A stretch of 64,000 nucleotides of DNA from JAJCYL01 sp965206015 (GTDB lineage: Bacteria; Bacteroidota; Bacteroidia; Cytophagales; Cyclobacteriaceae). Made by a program: the position numbers and the translations under genes. This document shows, one piece after another, positions 42,823 through 51,862 of the stretch. The number at the start of each line of letters is the position of its first letter. Positions within the stretch are counted from its first letter, which is position 1. The notes beneath the pieces were generated by a model. It made no database searches. It had not been told where the DNA came from and saw nothing but the letters and a program-made list of their open reading frames with translations. Location of the stretch: NCBI GenBank assembly GCA_965206015.1, contig CBDBIW010000016.1, positions 1,116,001 to 1,180,000 of the forward strand. Reading direction: 5' to 3'.

Positions 42823-44394
42823 CACCATAGTCGTTAACTTAAGCATTGTTGAATTACTTGATAATGAGTGATTTTACCTTTAGGAGCTTGACATGCCGTA
42901 TTATAAATAGCGGGTAAGAACACATTTTCAATCCATAAGTTCATTGATTTAGGATCTATAAGGACTTTTCTTAGAGTTGGAGAAAGACTTCTACATCTTT
43001 TGAAAAATTTCAAAACACTAAGCCCTTGGTCAGGTTGATATGTTTGGATGTATTTGTTACAAGTCATGAATAGTTTCCAATTAACTAATATCCAGAGCAA
43101 CTGAGTTAACAGTTGACACTCAAAACGCTCCTTTCTTACTTTCTTTACTTGGTCAATTTCAAAAAATGACTTCCAGGATTTAAAGACCAACTCGATTTGC
43201 CATCTTAAATAATAGGCTTTTCTTATGTTCTCTACAGGTAAATATTGTTGTTCAACATTTGTAATGAAGGTATTGTAACGGCATCTGATCTTGTGAACCT
43301 CAGAGATATTCACTTTCCTGCTTTTTGCTGATTGACGAGCTTTCTTAAGTCTTTTTTCATATTCTCGGTCATTAAGTCGCTCGACAACTAACCTACAGGG
43401 AATTTTATGTTTTTCATAGATAAATACATCTAGTGCAGAAGTACTTATACCTAATCGATTAAATCTTCTATCAATTTCTTTCCAAGACACTTCTTTATTT
43501 TCTGAGGTATAAATATTTGCTTGAGGTGGTAGCCGGTTTAAGAAGTAAGCGGACTTATCTATGATTGCTTTCAGATAGGTAGGAGTAATGTAGCCTAAGT
43601 CACGAATGTGCAACCCTCCCTCGGTAATTGATTCTATTGTTTCATTCGAATCTTTTTGATCATTTCTACTTCGATTAGTTAACATCAAGTCCTTCCATTG
43701 GCCACTTAATAGATCATATTCGTACTGGATTTGCATTAATCCATTGGTCTTGCTGAAGTTTCCAAAACCTGGATAATCTCCATTGTAATCATCTGGTAAT
43801 GATAATCTAGTTGAATCCTTAATCTTTATGCACGTAAAATGACTAGCTGTTGATAGTTTGGCTGATGAAGTAAATTGACTAGATAATTGTTCTTTAATCA
43901 GTTCTTGCAAAAACGTAACTCCTTGTTGAGTAAATCGTTTGTGCACGGCTTCTTTACTGATATCAATGGCAAAGTTTAAATGCAAATCTGCTGCAATATC
44001 TTCCAGACTAGTTTGAGCTTGATTACAAGTTGAAAACATAAGAGTATTCAACAGATCAGAAGCAACCAGTTTTCGTTTTCGCTTTACAAACCCTGTTTCC
44101 TTGGCTAGTTGATCTATTTTTTCTTTTGACAGAGTATTCTCAATGCTATACTTAAGTTCATCAGCATACTTCTGAATAAAGATTTTCCTGCTAATTTGAA
44201 GTGTGTTTCTCCCTTAGTTTGATGATATTAGTAATGTCATTGCGGGGGCAAAATCAAAGAAAAATAACCCGCTATTTAAAGTACCAAAAATGGGGAGAAA
44301 ACTAACAAAATCTACCCGAGAAGGGTATGCTCACTTTAAAAAGAAAACCATCTGCACCCTTAAGTTAACGACTATGGTGTTTTCACCAACAAAG
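42808..44394 (-). mobile_element. IS4-family insertion sequence
   Basis: A perfect 21-bp inverted repeat beginning CACCATAGTCGTTAAC lies at 42823-42843 and 44359-44379. Outside it, CTTTGTTGGTG (42808-42818) is mirrored at 44384-44394 after four unmatched bases, so the ends may be a 36-bp interrupted repeat, or the outer part may be an older flanking sequence. The single transposase is on the minus strand. No target duplication is evident. The element interrupts the OFA-type transporter relic. Confidence 0.85.
42834..44213 (-). CDS. IS4-family transposase, N-terminus in doubt
   Basis: The open frame covers 459 codons. The DDE core is recognisable: FTCIKIKDSTRLSLPDDYNG with the first Asp, GGLHIRDLGYIT with the second, and YYLRWQIELVFKSWK, which fits the Y-x2-R-x3-E-x6-K signature of IS4. 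The frame lacks an ATG near its beginning; the first TTG (44051) and ATG (44039) are more than 50 codons in. An in-frame ATG at 44240 is followed eight codons later by TAA (44216-44214). Residues between that TAA and 44051 (IFIQKYADELKYSIENTLSK) look genuine, so a nonsense mutation or non-standard start is likely. Confidence 0.8.
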   Translation of the reverse strand, partial: GRNTLQISRKIFIQKYADELKYSIENTLSKEKIDQLAKETGFVKRKRKLVASDLLNTLMFSTCNQAQTSLEDIAADLHLNFAIDISKEAVHKRFTQQGVTFLQELIKEQLSSQFTSSAKLSTASHFTCIKIKDSTRLSLPDDYNGDYPGFGNFSKTNGLMQIQYEYDLLSGQWKDLMLTNRSRNDQKDSNETIESITEGGLHIRDLGYITPTYLKAIIDKSAYFLNRLPPQANIYTSENKEVSWKEIDRRFNRLGISTSALDVFIYEKHKIPCRLVVERLNDREYEKRLKKARQSAKSRKVNISEVHKIRCRYNTFITNVEQQYLPVENIRKAYYLRWQIELVFKSWKSFFEIDQVKKVRKERFECQLLTQLLWILVNWKLFMTCNKYIQTYQPDQGLSVLKFFKRCRSLSPTLRKVLIDPKSMNLWIENVFLPAIYNTACQAPKGKITHYQVIQQCLS

Positions 44395-44560
44395 GTACTC
44401 CTGGTGATCAAATTAACTTCATCATGGCTGCCAGTGCCTTCACTTACAAAAAACGGATGAAAAAGCCGGGGGCCGGGGCCCTCTGGTTCATTTGGCAAAC
44501 CAATACAATAAACCACTATTGGATACTGATTCCGGGAAAACCATAAGCAGCTTTTTAAGG
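44380..44560 (+). pseudogene. C-terminal scrap of another DDE transposase
   Basis: The plus strand reads TNKGTPGDQINFIMAASAFT followed by YKKRMKK, similar to the end of IS5/IS1182-group transposases (the K-G-T-x-GD-x-IN-x3-A-A pattern). It stops near 44553 and nothing of the rest is present upstream, because the IS4-family element abuts it. The assignment is by memory of the family pattern only. Confidence 0.4.
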
Positions 44561-44583
44561 GACAACTAATTAGTACAACGGGT

Positions 44584-47214
44584 TCAGTTATAATACTTGT
44601 AAATAATGTCTGCAATTAACCCCGTCCATCCTGTCTGGTGTGACGCACCTAAACCTTCTCCAGTATCTCCATTGAAGTACTCGTAAAAAAGTATATGATC
44701 TTTGAAATGTGGATCCTCTTGCAACGTTTTATTCTCACCATAGACAGGTCGATGTCCATTCGCATCTTTTTGGAAAATACTCATTAAACGTAAGGCCAGT
44801 TCTTTAACGGATTCTCTAAGAGTAATAAACTCTCCACTTCCAGCCGGAAACTCCAATTTATAACTGTCCCCATAATAATAGCTAAACTTGAGAAGTGACT
44901 CCAGGATGAGGTAATTAATAGGGAACCAGATCGGGCCTCTCCAATTGGAGTTGCCACCAAAAAAGTCGGAGTTTGACTCGCCTGGTAAATATTGGACTTT
45001 AAATTTTTGATCCTCGACATCAAACTCATAAGGATTTTTTTCATGGAATTTGGAAAGTGCTCTGATTCCGTACTTCGACAACAATTCGTCTTCATCCAAC
45101 ATACGTTCGGATATTTTTCTCAGTCTAAATCCACGAAGCAAAGAGAGAAGGTGACGTTTGCCAGCCCCCGGCTCTTCCCACCGTGAGACCAGAGAGGCTA
45201 GTTTCGGCCGCTCTTTTAAAAAGTACTCCAGGCGTTTCTTAAACTCCGGTAAATGTTGGTAGGTTTCGTCATGTAGTGTTTCAATCGCAAAGAGGGGTAT
45301 GAGACCGACAATAGATCGGACTTTCATTAATCTGCCTTCTTTTTCCGGTGCACTGAACATGTCATAATAAAAGTTGTCTTCTTCATCCCAAAGTGAAATG
45401 CCATCATTTCGTACATTGTGCAAGGCCCCGGCAATAAACAGGAAGTGTTCAAAGTACTTGTTGGCTAAGTCCTGGTAGATAGGGTCGTCGTGAGCGAGGT
45501 CAAGGGCGATCCTCATCATGCTAAGTGAGAACATTGCCATCCAGCCTGTACTGTCAGCCTGTTCTATGCTGGCACCTTCGGTGATTTGCCAATTACGATC
45601 AAAAACACCAATGTTATCTAACCCAAGGAAACCACCCTCAAATACATTGGTGCCTTGACTGTCCTTTCTATTGACCCACCAGGTAAAGTTGATCATCAAT
45701 CGATGGAAAGCCCTTCTTAAGAATTTTATATCTCCTTTGCCTCCATTCATTTTGCGATCTATGCGAAATACCCGAAGTACAGCCCACGCATGAACTGGCG
45801 GATTGACATCACCAAAATTCCATTCATAGGCTGGTATCTGGCCGTTGGGATGTTGATAAGAATCCTTCAATAGCAAAAGCAATTGATTTTTGGCAAAGTC
45901 AGGATCTATTCTTGCCAAAGGGATGGCATGAAAGGCCAGATCCCAGGCAGCGTACCATGGGTACTCCCATTTATCGGGCATGGAAATAATGTCTGCATTG
46001 TCCAGGTGGAGCCAGTGGGAATTACGTCCTTTTAACCTTTCTAATGGGGGAGGTACTTTGCGAGGATCACCATCTAGCCATTCGCGGACGTTGTAGTAAT
46101 AGAATTGTTTACTCCACAGCATTCCGGCAAGCGATTGCCGCTGAATAGATTTGAGGTCGTGATCAGTGACATTTTTTTGAATGTTGGCGTCATAAAATTG
46201 ATTGGCCTCCAGGCGGCGAAGTGCAAATATTTCATTAAAATTTTCGAAAGGAGCTGATAACTCATCTTTTGAGAGCCGTACTTTGACTTTGCAGGATCCC
46301 CCGGCGGAGATTTTGATTATGCAAATCCCGGCGGCCTTTGTGCCATTTTTCTTTGGATTGGTTGCGCCTTTGTTTTTTTCAATCAGGTATTGATGAAAAG
46401 CATCTTTGACAAATTCGGACTGACTCTTTGCACCATATAATTTTTCTCGATTGGTGTCATTGTTGGTAAAGGCCAAATCAGTTAAAGACTGATCAAAATA
46501 CAAATAGTAATTTCTGAATAGTGGGTGTGTTATTTTGACCCGACCATCTCCGTGAAGTTGAAGGCGTGGTGTAATTTGTTCTTTGTTGGCCGACCAAGTA
46601 TTCCGAAACCAAATGGTAGGTAGTACATGAAGGGTAGCCTCTTTGTTATATCTGTTGAACACTTCACACTCGAAAAGAAAATCTTCGTCGCTGGCTTTGG
46701 CGTAATTCAGGAAGATGTCGAAATATTGATCTTTCTCGAAAACCCCAGTGTCAAGAATTTCATATTCTCTCTCGGTTCTCGATCTCTTTCCATTCTTAGC
46801 TAGGAGATCAGCATATGGGAAAGTTTTCTGCGGATACTTGTAAAGCATCTGCATATAGGAGTGAGTAGGAGTATTGTCCAGATAGTAGTAAAGCTCTTTG
46901 ACATCCTCTCCATGATTTCCTTCTATTCCACTAAGGCCAAAAAGCCGTTCTTTCAAAATAGAATCCTTGCCATTCCAAAAGGCCCAGGAAAAACAAATTC
47001 TTTGCTTGTCATCTGAAAAGCCACCAATTCCATCTTCACCCCACCGATAAGCTTTGCTTCGTGAGTTGTCATGAGAGATGTTTTCCCAAGCACTTCCATG
47101 CTGACTATAATCTTCTCGGACAGTTCCCCATTGCCGCTCAGACAAGTACGGACCCCACTTCTTCCAAGGTACACCTTCACGACATTGTTGTATCCGAAAT
47201 TCTTCTTCAGTCAT
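44584..47214 (-). CDS. GH63-like glucosidase (MGH1-type alpha/alpha-toroid glycoside hydrolase)
   Basis: This 876-residue protein has no signal peptide and so is probably cytoplasmic. The N-terminal part (WKKWGPYLSERQWGTVREDY, AYRWGEDGIGGFSDDKQRIC) and the C-terminal toroid (KWEYPWYAAWDLAFHAIPLA, GQIPAYEWNFGDVNPPVHAW, FLGLDNIGVFDR, NSNWRGPIWFPINYLILESL) match the large bacterial glucosidases of the GH63/mannosylglycerate-hydrolase group. Acidic residues in AWDLA and EWNFGD are candidate catalytic positions. The substrate, likely a short alpha-glucoside or glucosylglycerate-type compound, is unknown. It is divergent from the respiratory operon. Confidence 0.85.
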   Translation of the reverse strand: MTEEEFRIQQCREGVPWKKWGPYLSERQWGTVREDYSQHGSAWENISHDNSRSKAYRWGEDGIGGFSDDKQRICFSWAFWNGKDSILKERLFGLSGIEGNHGEDVKELYYYLDNTPTHSYMQMLYKYPQKTFPYADLLAKNGKRSRTEREYEILDTGVFEKDQYFDIFLNYAKASDEDFLFECEVFNRYNKEATLHVLPTIWFRNTWSANKEQITPRLQLHGDGRVKITHPLFRNYYLYFDQSLTDLAFTNNDTNREKLYGAKSQSEFVKDAFHQYLIEKNKGATNPKKNGTKAAGICIIKISAGGSCKVKVRLSKDELSAPFENFNEIFALRRLEANQFYDANIQKNVTDHDLKSIQRQSLAGMLWSKQFYYYNVREWLDGDPRKVPPPLERLKGRNSHWLHLDNADIISMPDKWEYPWYAAWDLAFHAIPLARIDPDFAKNQLLLLLKDSYQHPNGQIPAYEWNFGDVNPPVHAWAVLRVFRIDRKMNGGKGDIKFLRRAFHRLMINFTWWVNRKDSQGTNVFEGGFLGLDNIGVFDRNWQITEGASIEQADSTGWMAMFSLSMMRIALDLAHDDPIYQDLANKYFEHFLFIAGALHNVRNDGISLWDEEDNFYYDMFSAPEKEGRLMKVRSIVGLIPLFAIETLHDETYQHLPEFKKRLEYFLKERPKLASLVSRWEEPGAGKRHLLSLLRGFRLRKISERMLDEDELLSKYGIRALSKFHEKNPYEFDVEDQKFKVQYLPGESNSDFFGGNSNWRGPIWFPINYLILESLLKFSYYYGDSYKLEFPAGSGEFITLRESVKELALRLMSIFQKDANGHRPVYGENKTLQEDPHFKDHILFYEYFNGDTGEGLGASHQTGWTGLIADIIYKYYN

Positions 47215-47435
47215 AAAATCAAATAGAGCAAGTAAAGATCAAATATGCGAAATGGGTTGCAATCAAATTACTACCGAAGCAATTTTGTAGAAAAGAATTA
47301 AAAATCTATTTGGAATAATGCTGAATAGTGAAGAAAATTCCATAAAAATTTGACAATACAACATTGATTTTCAAATGTTTAACTATCGACAAAAACAGTG
47401 TGAACAGACAGGTACATTTGGACCAAAAAGATAGC

Positions 47436-47466
47436 TTGTATAAGAGTACCCCCCATATTACTTTTG
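47436..47466 (+). promoter_or_regulatory. Promoter of the act-cta respiratory operon
   Basis: A TTG at 47436-47438 and TACTTTTG at 47459-47466 are 20 bases apart, matching the Bacteroidota -33 TTTG / -7 TAnnTTTG arrangement. The predicted transcript would start about 25 bases before the actA ATG. The rest of the 283-base gap shows nothing recognisable. Confidence 0.6.
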
Positions 47467-47497
47467 TCGCACTTAGAACGGACGAACCTAACCACCA

Positions 47498-48736
47498 ATG
47501 CAGAAAACAAATAGTCTGAGTTTTATCAATCACCTGGTTCGATTTATAGCATTTTTCATTTTTCTTTTAATTGGTACCACCTTAACGCAAGCCCAGGAGA
47601 TTTCTGATGACGCAGAGGTGATTGCACAGGGAGAACAAATGTTCAAAAGCAATTGTACAGCCTGCCATAAGATCAATGAACGATTAGTTGGCCCTGCTTT
47701 GAGAGACGTAACTGGCCGTCGTGAGACAGATTGGTTATTGACCTATATTAAGAACCCTCAAAAAATGATCAACAGCGGGGACCCAATTGCGGTTGAACTA
47801 TTTGAGGAATACAAGGTGGTGATGACCTCATTCCCGTTTTCAGACGATCAAATTATTTCAATACTATCCTATATAACAGCAGAGTCAGCGAAACCGGTAG
47901 AGACCGGACCAACTCCTCCAACTGGCGATGACGGAGCCGTAGCAGCAGAGTCAGGAATTTCGTCCGCTTATATGAATGCCATATTAATTGGTGCGATTGT
48001 AATTCTGGTAATTCTTCTGGTTGTGCTCTTCCTTGTCATAAATGTTCTCACCAGATTCTTAAAAGAAAAAGACCTTGATGATGATGAAAGAGAGGTCGTT
48101 AGCCAAAAACTTGATCTTAAAGCTTTAGTAAAAAGTAACGCATTTCTGGGATTTGCAGCGTTCTTTTTTACAGCGGTTGTTCTCAAGACAGCAATTGACG
48201 GTCTCTTTACTGTTGGAGTGCAACAAGGATATGCCCCGACTCAACCAATTGCGTTTTCGCATAAGTTGCATGCCGGACAATATGAAATTGATTGTAACTA
48301 TTGCCATACGGGAGTTAGAAAGAGCAAGAACGCTAACATACCTTCTCCTAACATCTGCATGAACTGTCATAGCCTGGTTGCTACGACTTCTCCTGAAGTG
48401 GAGAAAATATATACTGCAATTGAGACTAACACCCCGATAGAGTGGGTAAGAGTTCACAATCTCCCTGACCTGGCTTATTTTAATCACTCACAGCACGTTG
48501 AAGTTGGTGGAATTGAATGTCAGACTTGCCATGGGCCAGTGGAAGAAATGGAAGTAATAGCCCAGCATGCTAATTTGACTATGGGATGGTGTATCACTTG
48601 TCATCGAGAAACAAACTTAAATACTAAGGGCAATGCCTATTATAATAAATTAGTTGAATTGCATTCTGAAGTGAGTAAAGAACCGATGAAAGTTCAGGAC
48701 AATGGAGGCCTTGAATGCGCTAGATGTCATTATTGA
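47498..48736 (+). CDS. actA: Alternative complex III subunit A, hexahaem form (cytochrome c domain fused to pentahaem ActA)
   Basis: This 412-residue protein carries electrons from the quinol-oxidising complex to the oxidase. It has a signal peptide (1-33), a class-I cytochrome c domain with CTACH at 53-57 and the axial Met in VVMTSFPF, a linker, a membrane helix (about 159-186), another hydrophobic segment (215-235), and the pentahaem ActA core with CxxCH motifs at 266, 287, 341, 365 and 407. The core has the FSHKLHAGQYEIDCNYCH and YFNHSQHVEVGGIECQTCHG segments of the family. Six haem sites are one more than the pentahaem core. It is the first gene of the operon. Confidence 0.93.
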   Translation: MQKTNSLSFINHLVRFIAFFIFLLIGTTLTQAQEISDDAEVIAQGEQMFKSNCTACHKINERLVGPALRDVTGRRETDWLLTYIKNPQKMINSGDPIAVELFEEYKVVMTSFPFSDDQIISILSYITAESAKPVETGPTPPTGDDGAVAAESGISSAYMNAILIGAIVILVILLVVLFLVINVLTRFLKEKDLDDDEREVVSQKLDLKALVKSNAFLGFAAFFFTAVVLKTAIDGLFTVGVQQGYAPTQPIAFSHKLHAGQYEIDCNYCHTGVRKSKNANIPSPNICMNCHSLVATTSPEVEKIYTAIETNTPIEWVRVHNLPDLAYFNHSQHVEVGGIECQTCHGPVEEMEVIAQHANLTMGWCITCHRETNLNTKGNAYYNKLVELHSEVSKEPMKVQDNGGLECARCHY

Positions 48737-48766
48737 TCTTTATTTTTTGACGAGACTCATTTAAAT

Positions 48767-51700
48767 ATGGAAAAACCGAAAAAACAATACTGGAAAGGCC
48801 TGGAGCAGCTAAGCAATGATCCTTCATTTCTTGAAAAGGAAAAGAATGAATTTTCTGAATTGCTTCCCACTGGTAATAGCGACTCAGGTACTGGTGGCTC
48901 TGGCGCATCGAGAAGGGATTTTCTCAAGATGATGGGTTTTAATGTAGCGGCTGCTTCTCTGGCTGCCTGCGAAGCACCGGTCAGAAAGGCAATACCGTAT
49001 CTCAACAAACCGATTGAAATTGACCCTGGAGTACCGGTATACTATGCCTCTTCTTACATGAATGGAGGTGACTATTGTAGCATTGTTGTAAAAACACGTG
49101 AAGGACGTCCAATTAAGGTAGAAGGCAATAAACGCTCAGCCGTATCCGGTGGCGGGACAACTGCTCAAGTAGAGGCTTCTGTCTTATCCCTCTATGACAA
49201 GCAAAGATTTCAAAAGCCTGCGAAAGGTGGAGAACCACTGACATGGGAAGCTCTTGATAAAGAAGTTACTGGTCAATTAGATTCAATTGTTAGTACCGGT
49301 GGACAAATTAGGATAGTGGCAAATTCTATCTATAGCCCTTCAACATTGGCCGTACTAGAAGAATTCAAAACGAAGTATCCTGGTACAGAGGTTGTAACCT
49401 ATGATTCAATATCTAATTATGGAATTGCTAAGGCGAATGAATCATCATTTGGCAGGACAATTGTTCCACAATATGATTTTAGTCAGGCCAAAACAATTGT
49501 GAGTCTAGATGCAGACTTTCTGGGAACATGGATCAATCCTGTTTTATACAGTAGGCAGTTTTCAAAGACAAGAAAGCTTGGTCCGAATAACAAAGAAATG
49601 TCGAGGCTGTACAGTTTCGAATCAAATATGTCTTTGACAGGTGCGAATGCCGATTACAGAACTGCAATTAAGCCGTCGGAGCAGGGCGCATATACAATAG
49701 GACTTTATAATGCCATTGCCAGTAAGGTAGGGACAGCATCGATATCAGGCGGAGCAAGCGGTGACATTATTACAAAAGCGGCTGACGAGCTTTGGAGGTC
49801 TCAGACGGCGTCATTAGTAGTTAGTGGGTCAAATGATCCTAATGTTCAGGTCATTATTAATGGCATTAATAGTTTATTAGGCAACTACGGTACTACAATT
49901 GATCTGAATAAGTCTGTGAATTTCAGAAGCGGGAATGATGAGCAGATGGAGAAATTTGTGTCTGATCTTGGTGCAGGTTCTATCGGAGGTGTGATTTTTT
50001 ATAATTGCAATCCAGTTTATGACTATCCTAAAGGTGCAGCAATCGCTTCTAACCTGGGCAAGGCATCTCTAAGCATCTCAACATCTGATCGAGCGGATGA
50101 AACATCAAGTACTGTGGATTACATAGCACCAGACCATCATTATCTTGAATCCTGGAATGATGCAGAGCCATTAACAGGACACTTTAGCTTATCTCAACCA
50201 ACAATATCGAACATATTTGATACACGACAGACTCAGGAGTCTTTACTGATATGGGCGGGCAATCAATCAACATATTATGATTTCATGAAAGCCAATTGGG
50301 AAGCTACACACTTTGCGAGTCAAACTGCCGAAACTGAACGGCAGGTCTTTTGGGATAAAAGATTACATGACGGGGTATATATGCCTGTGAGTGGTGATGA
50401 TGCTGGAGTTGTAGAGTTTACGGGAGACGTGAATGCGGCAGCCGCGAGTGTGCCAGAAGGTGGAAGTGGTCTCGAATTGGCGATAACCTCGACAATAGCA
50501 ATAGGGGCTGGCAATCAGGCAAACAATCCATGGCTGCAAGAAATGCCTGATCCAGTAACCAAGGCATGTTGGGAGAACTACTTAACAATCTCACAGCCAC
50601 ATGCTGCAGAATTGGGCATTGTAATGTCCGAGGGTAATACACAAAGAGTAGATTTTTCTGTTGGAGGAACAACACTTAGTGTTCCTGTTGTTGTTCAGCC
50701 AGGTCAGGCTTCGGGAACTATTGGTTTGGCACTTGGGTACGGTAGACAAAATGCAGGAATGGTTGCAGACCAACTTGGAGTAGATGCCAATCCTTTAATT
50801 GGAATTGTTAATGGAACAAGATCGTACTCTGTATCGGGGGCAAGTATCACTGCAGTTGGTGAAGCCTATAAGGTAGCTCACACACAAACACATCAGACTC
50901 ATATGGATCGCCACTATGTGGTTCAGGAGTCCATATTGGGAGAATATCAAAAAGATGCTGCTGCAGGTAGACATTTCCCAAAGATTACAACATTAAAAGG
51001 AAAGAAACAGCCATACGACATTTCCCTGTGGAAGGGCCATACATACACCAATCATCACTGGGGCATGGTGATTGACATGAACAGTTGCACAGGGTGCGGT
51101 TCATGTACCATTGCCTGTCAAGCAGAGAACAACGTTCCGGTTGTTGGAAAAGAAGAGGTATTGAACAGGAGAGAGATGACTTGGCTTAGAATTGACAGGT
51201 ATTATAGCTCAGATGCAGAAACTGGAGACTTAAAGGGCTTAGAAAAAGCTGCTGAGAATCCGGAGGTTACGTTCCAGCCGATGATGTGTCAGCATTGCAA
51301 CAATGCACCTTGTGAGACTGTTTGTCCTGTTGCGGCAACGAATCACAGCACTGAAGGCCTTAATCAAATGGCATACAACAGGTGCATTGGTACCAGATAT
51401 TGTGCCAATAACTGCCCTTATAAAGTAAGAAGATTTAACTGGTTCAAGTATCATGACAACTCTCAGTTCTCCACTAACTTATCAATGAGCAATGATCTTG
51501 GAAAGATGGTACTCAATCCAGATGTTACGGTCAGATCTCGGGGTGTAATGGAGAAATGCACAATGTGCGTTCAGCGCATTCAATATGGCAAGTTGGAGGC
51601 CAAGAAGGAAAAGAGAAAAGTGAACGACGGTGAGATTGTTACTGCCTGCGCCAAAGCTTGCCCAACTGAGGCCATTACATTCGGAGATTTACTGGACACA

Positions 51701-51853
51701 AAGAGCAAGATTTCAAAGACGCTGAAAATCGAAAGAGAAGATAACAGCATGAGGTGGAAAGAGGAGCGTGCCTACCATGTATTAGAAGAACTGGCTGTAA
51801 AGCCGAATGTGTGGTATTTAACTAAGATTAGAAATAAAGAACAAGAAGTTTAA
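48767..51853 (+). CDS. actB: Alternative complex III subunit B (molybdopterin-oxidoreductase fold plus iron-sulfur domain)
   Basis: This 1028-residue protein has a Tat-like signal with SRRDFLKMMGF at 48-58 and a lipoprotein-type Cys68. The first two thirds have a molybdopterin-oxidoreductase fold (YYASSYMNGGDYCSIVVKTR, GRPIKVEGNKRSAVSGGGTT) that in ACIII carries no cofactor. The last third is a ferredoxin-like domain with four Cys clusters: CTGCGSCTIACQAEN, CQHCNNAPCETVCPV, CIGTRYCANNCPYK and CTMCVQRIQYG with CAKACPTEAI. It relays electrons from ActC to the haems. It follows actA by 30 bases. Confidence 0.95.
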   Translation: MEKPKKQYWKGLEQLSNDPSFLEKEKNEFSELLPTGNSDSGTGGSGASRRDFLKMMGFNVAAASLAACEAPVRKAIPYLNKPIEIDPGVPVYYASSYMNGGDYCSIVVKTREGRPIKVEGNKRSAVSGGGTTAQVEASVLSLYDKQRFQKPAKGGEPLTWEALDKEVTGQLDSIVSTGGQIRIVANSIYSPSTLAVLEEFKTKYPGTEVVTYDSISNYGIAKANESSFGRTIVPQYDFSQAKTIVSLDADFLGTWINPVLYSRQFSKTRKLGPNNKEMSRLYSFESNMSLTGANADYRTAIKPSEQGAYTIGLYNAIASKVGTASISGGASGDIITKAADELWRSQTASLVVSGSNDPNVQVIINGINSLLGNYGTTIDLNKSVNFRSGNDEQMEKFVSDLGAGSIGGVIFYNCNPVYDYPKGAAIASNLGKASLSISTSDRADETSSTVDYIAPDHHYLESWNDAEPLTGHFSLSQPTISNIFDTRQTQESLLIWAGNQSTYYDFMKANWEATHFASQTAETERQVFWDKRLHDGVYMPVSGDDAGVVEFTGDVNAAAASVPEGGSGLELAITSTIAIGAGNQANNPWLQEMPDPVTKACWENYLTISQPHAAELGIVMSEGNTQRVDFSVGGTTLSVPVVVQPGQASGTIGLALGYGRQNAGMVADQLGVDANPLIGIVNGTRSYSVSGASITAVGEAYKVAHTQTHQTHMDRHYVVQESILGEYQKDAAAGRHFPKITTLKGKKQPYDISLWKGHTYTNHHWGMVIDMNSCTGCGSCTIACQAENNVPVVGKEEVLNRREMTWLRIDRYYSSDAETGDLKGLEKAAENPEVTFQPMMCQHCNNAPCETVCPVAATNHSTEGLNQMAYNRCIGTRYCANNCPYKVRRFNWFKYHDNSQFSTNLSMSNDLGKMVLNPDVTVRSRGVMEKCTMCVQRIQYGKLEAKKEKRKVNDGEIVTACAKACPTEAITFGDLLDTKSKISKTLKIEREDNSMRWKEERAYHVLEELAVKPNVWYLTKIRNKEQEV

Positions 51854-51862
51854 ATAATACTT

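Noticed and set aside
44395..44583. Remaining 3' half of the OFA transporter beyond the IS4-family element
   Set aside because: The reading frames there match a transposase tail better than a membrane transporter; no hydrophobic helices are seen.
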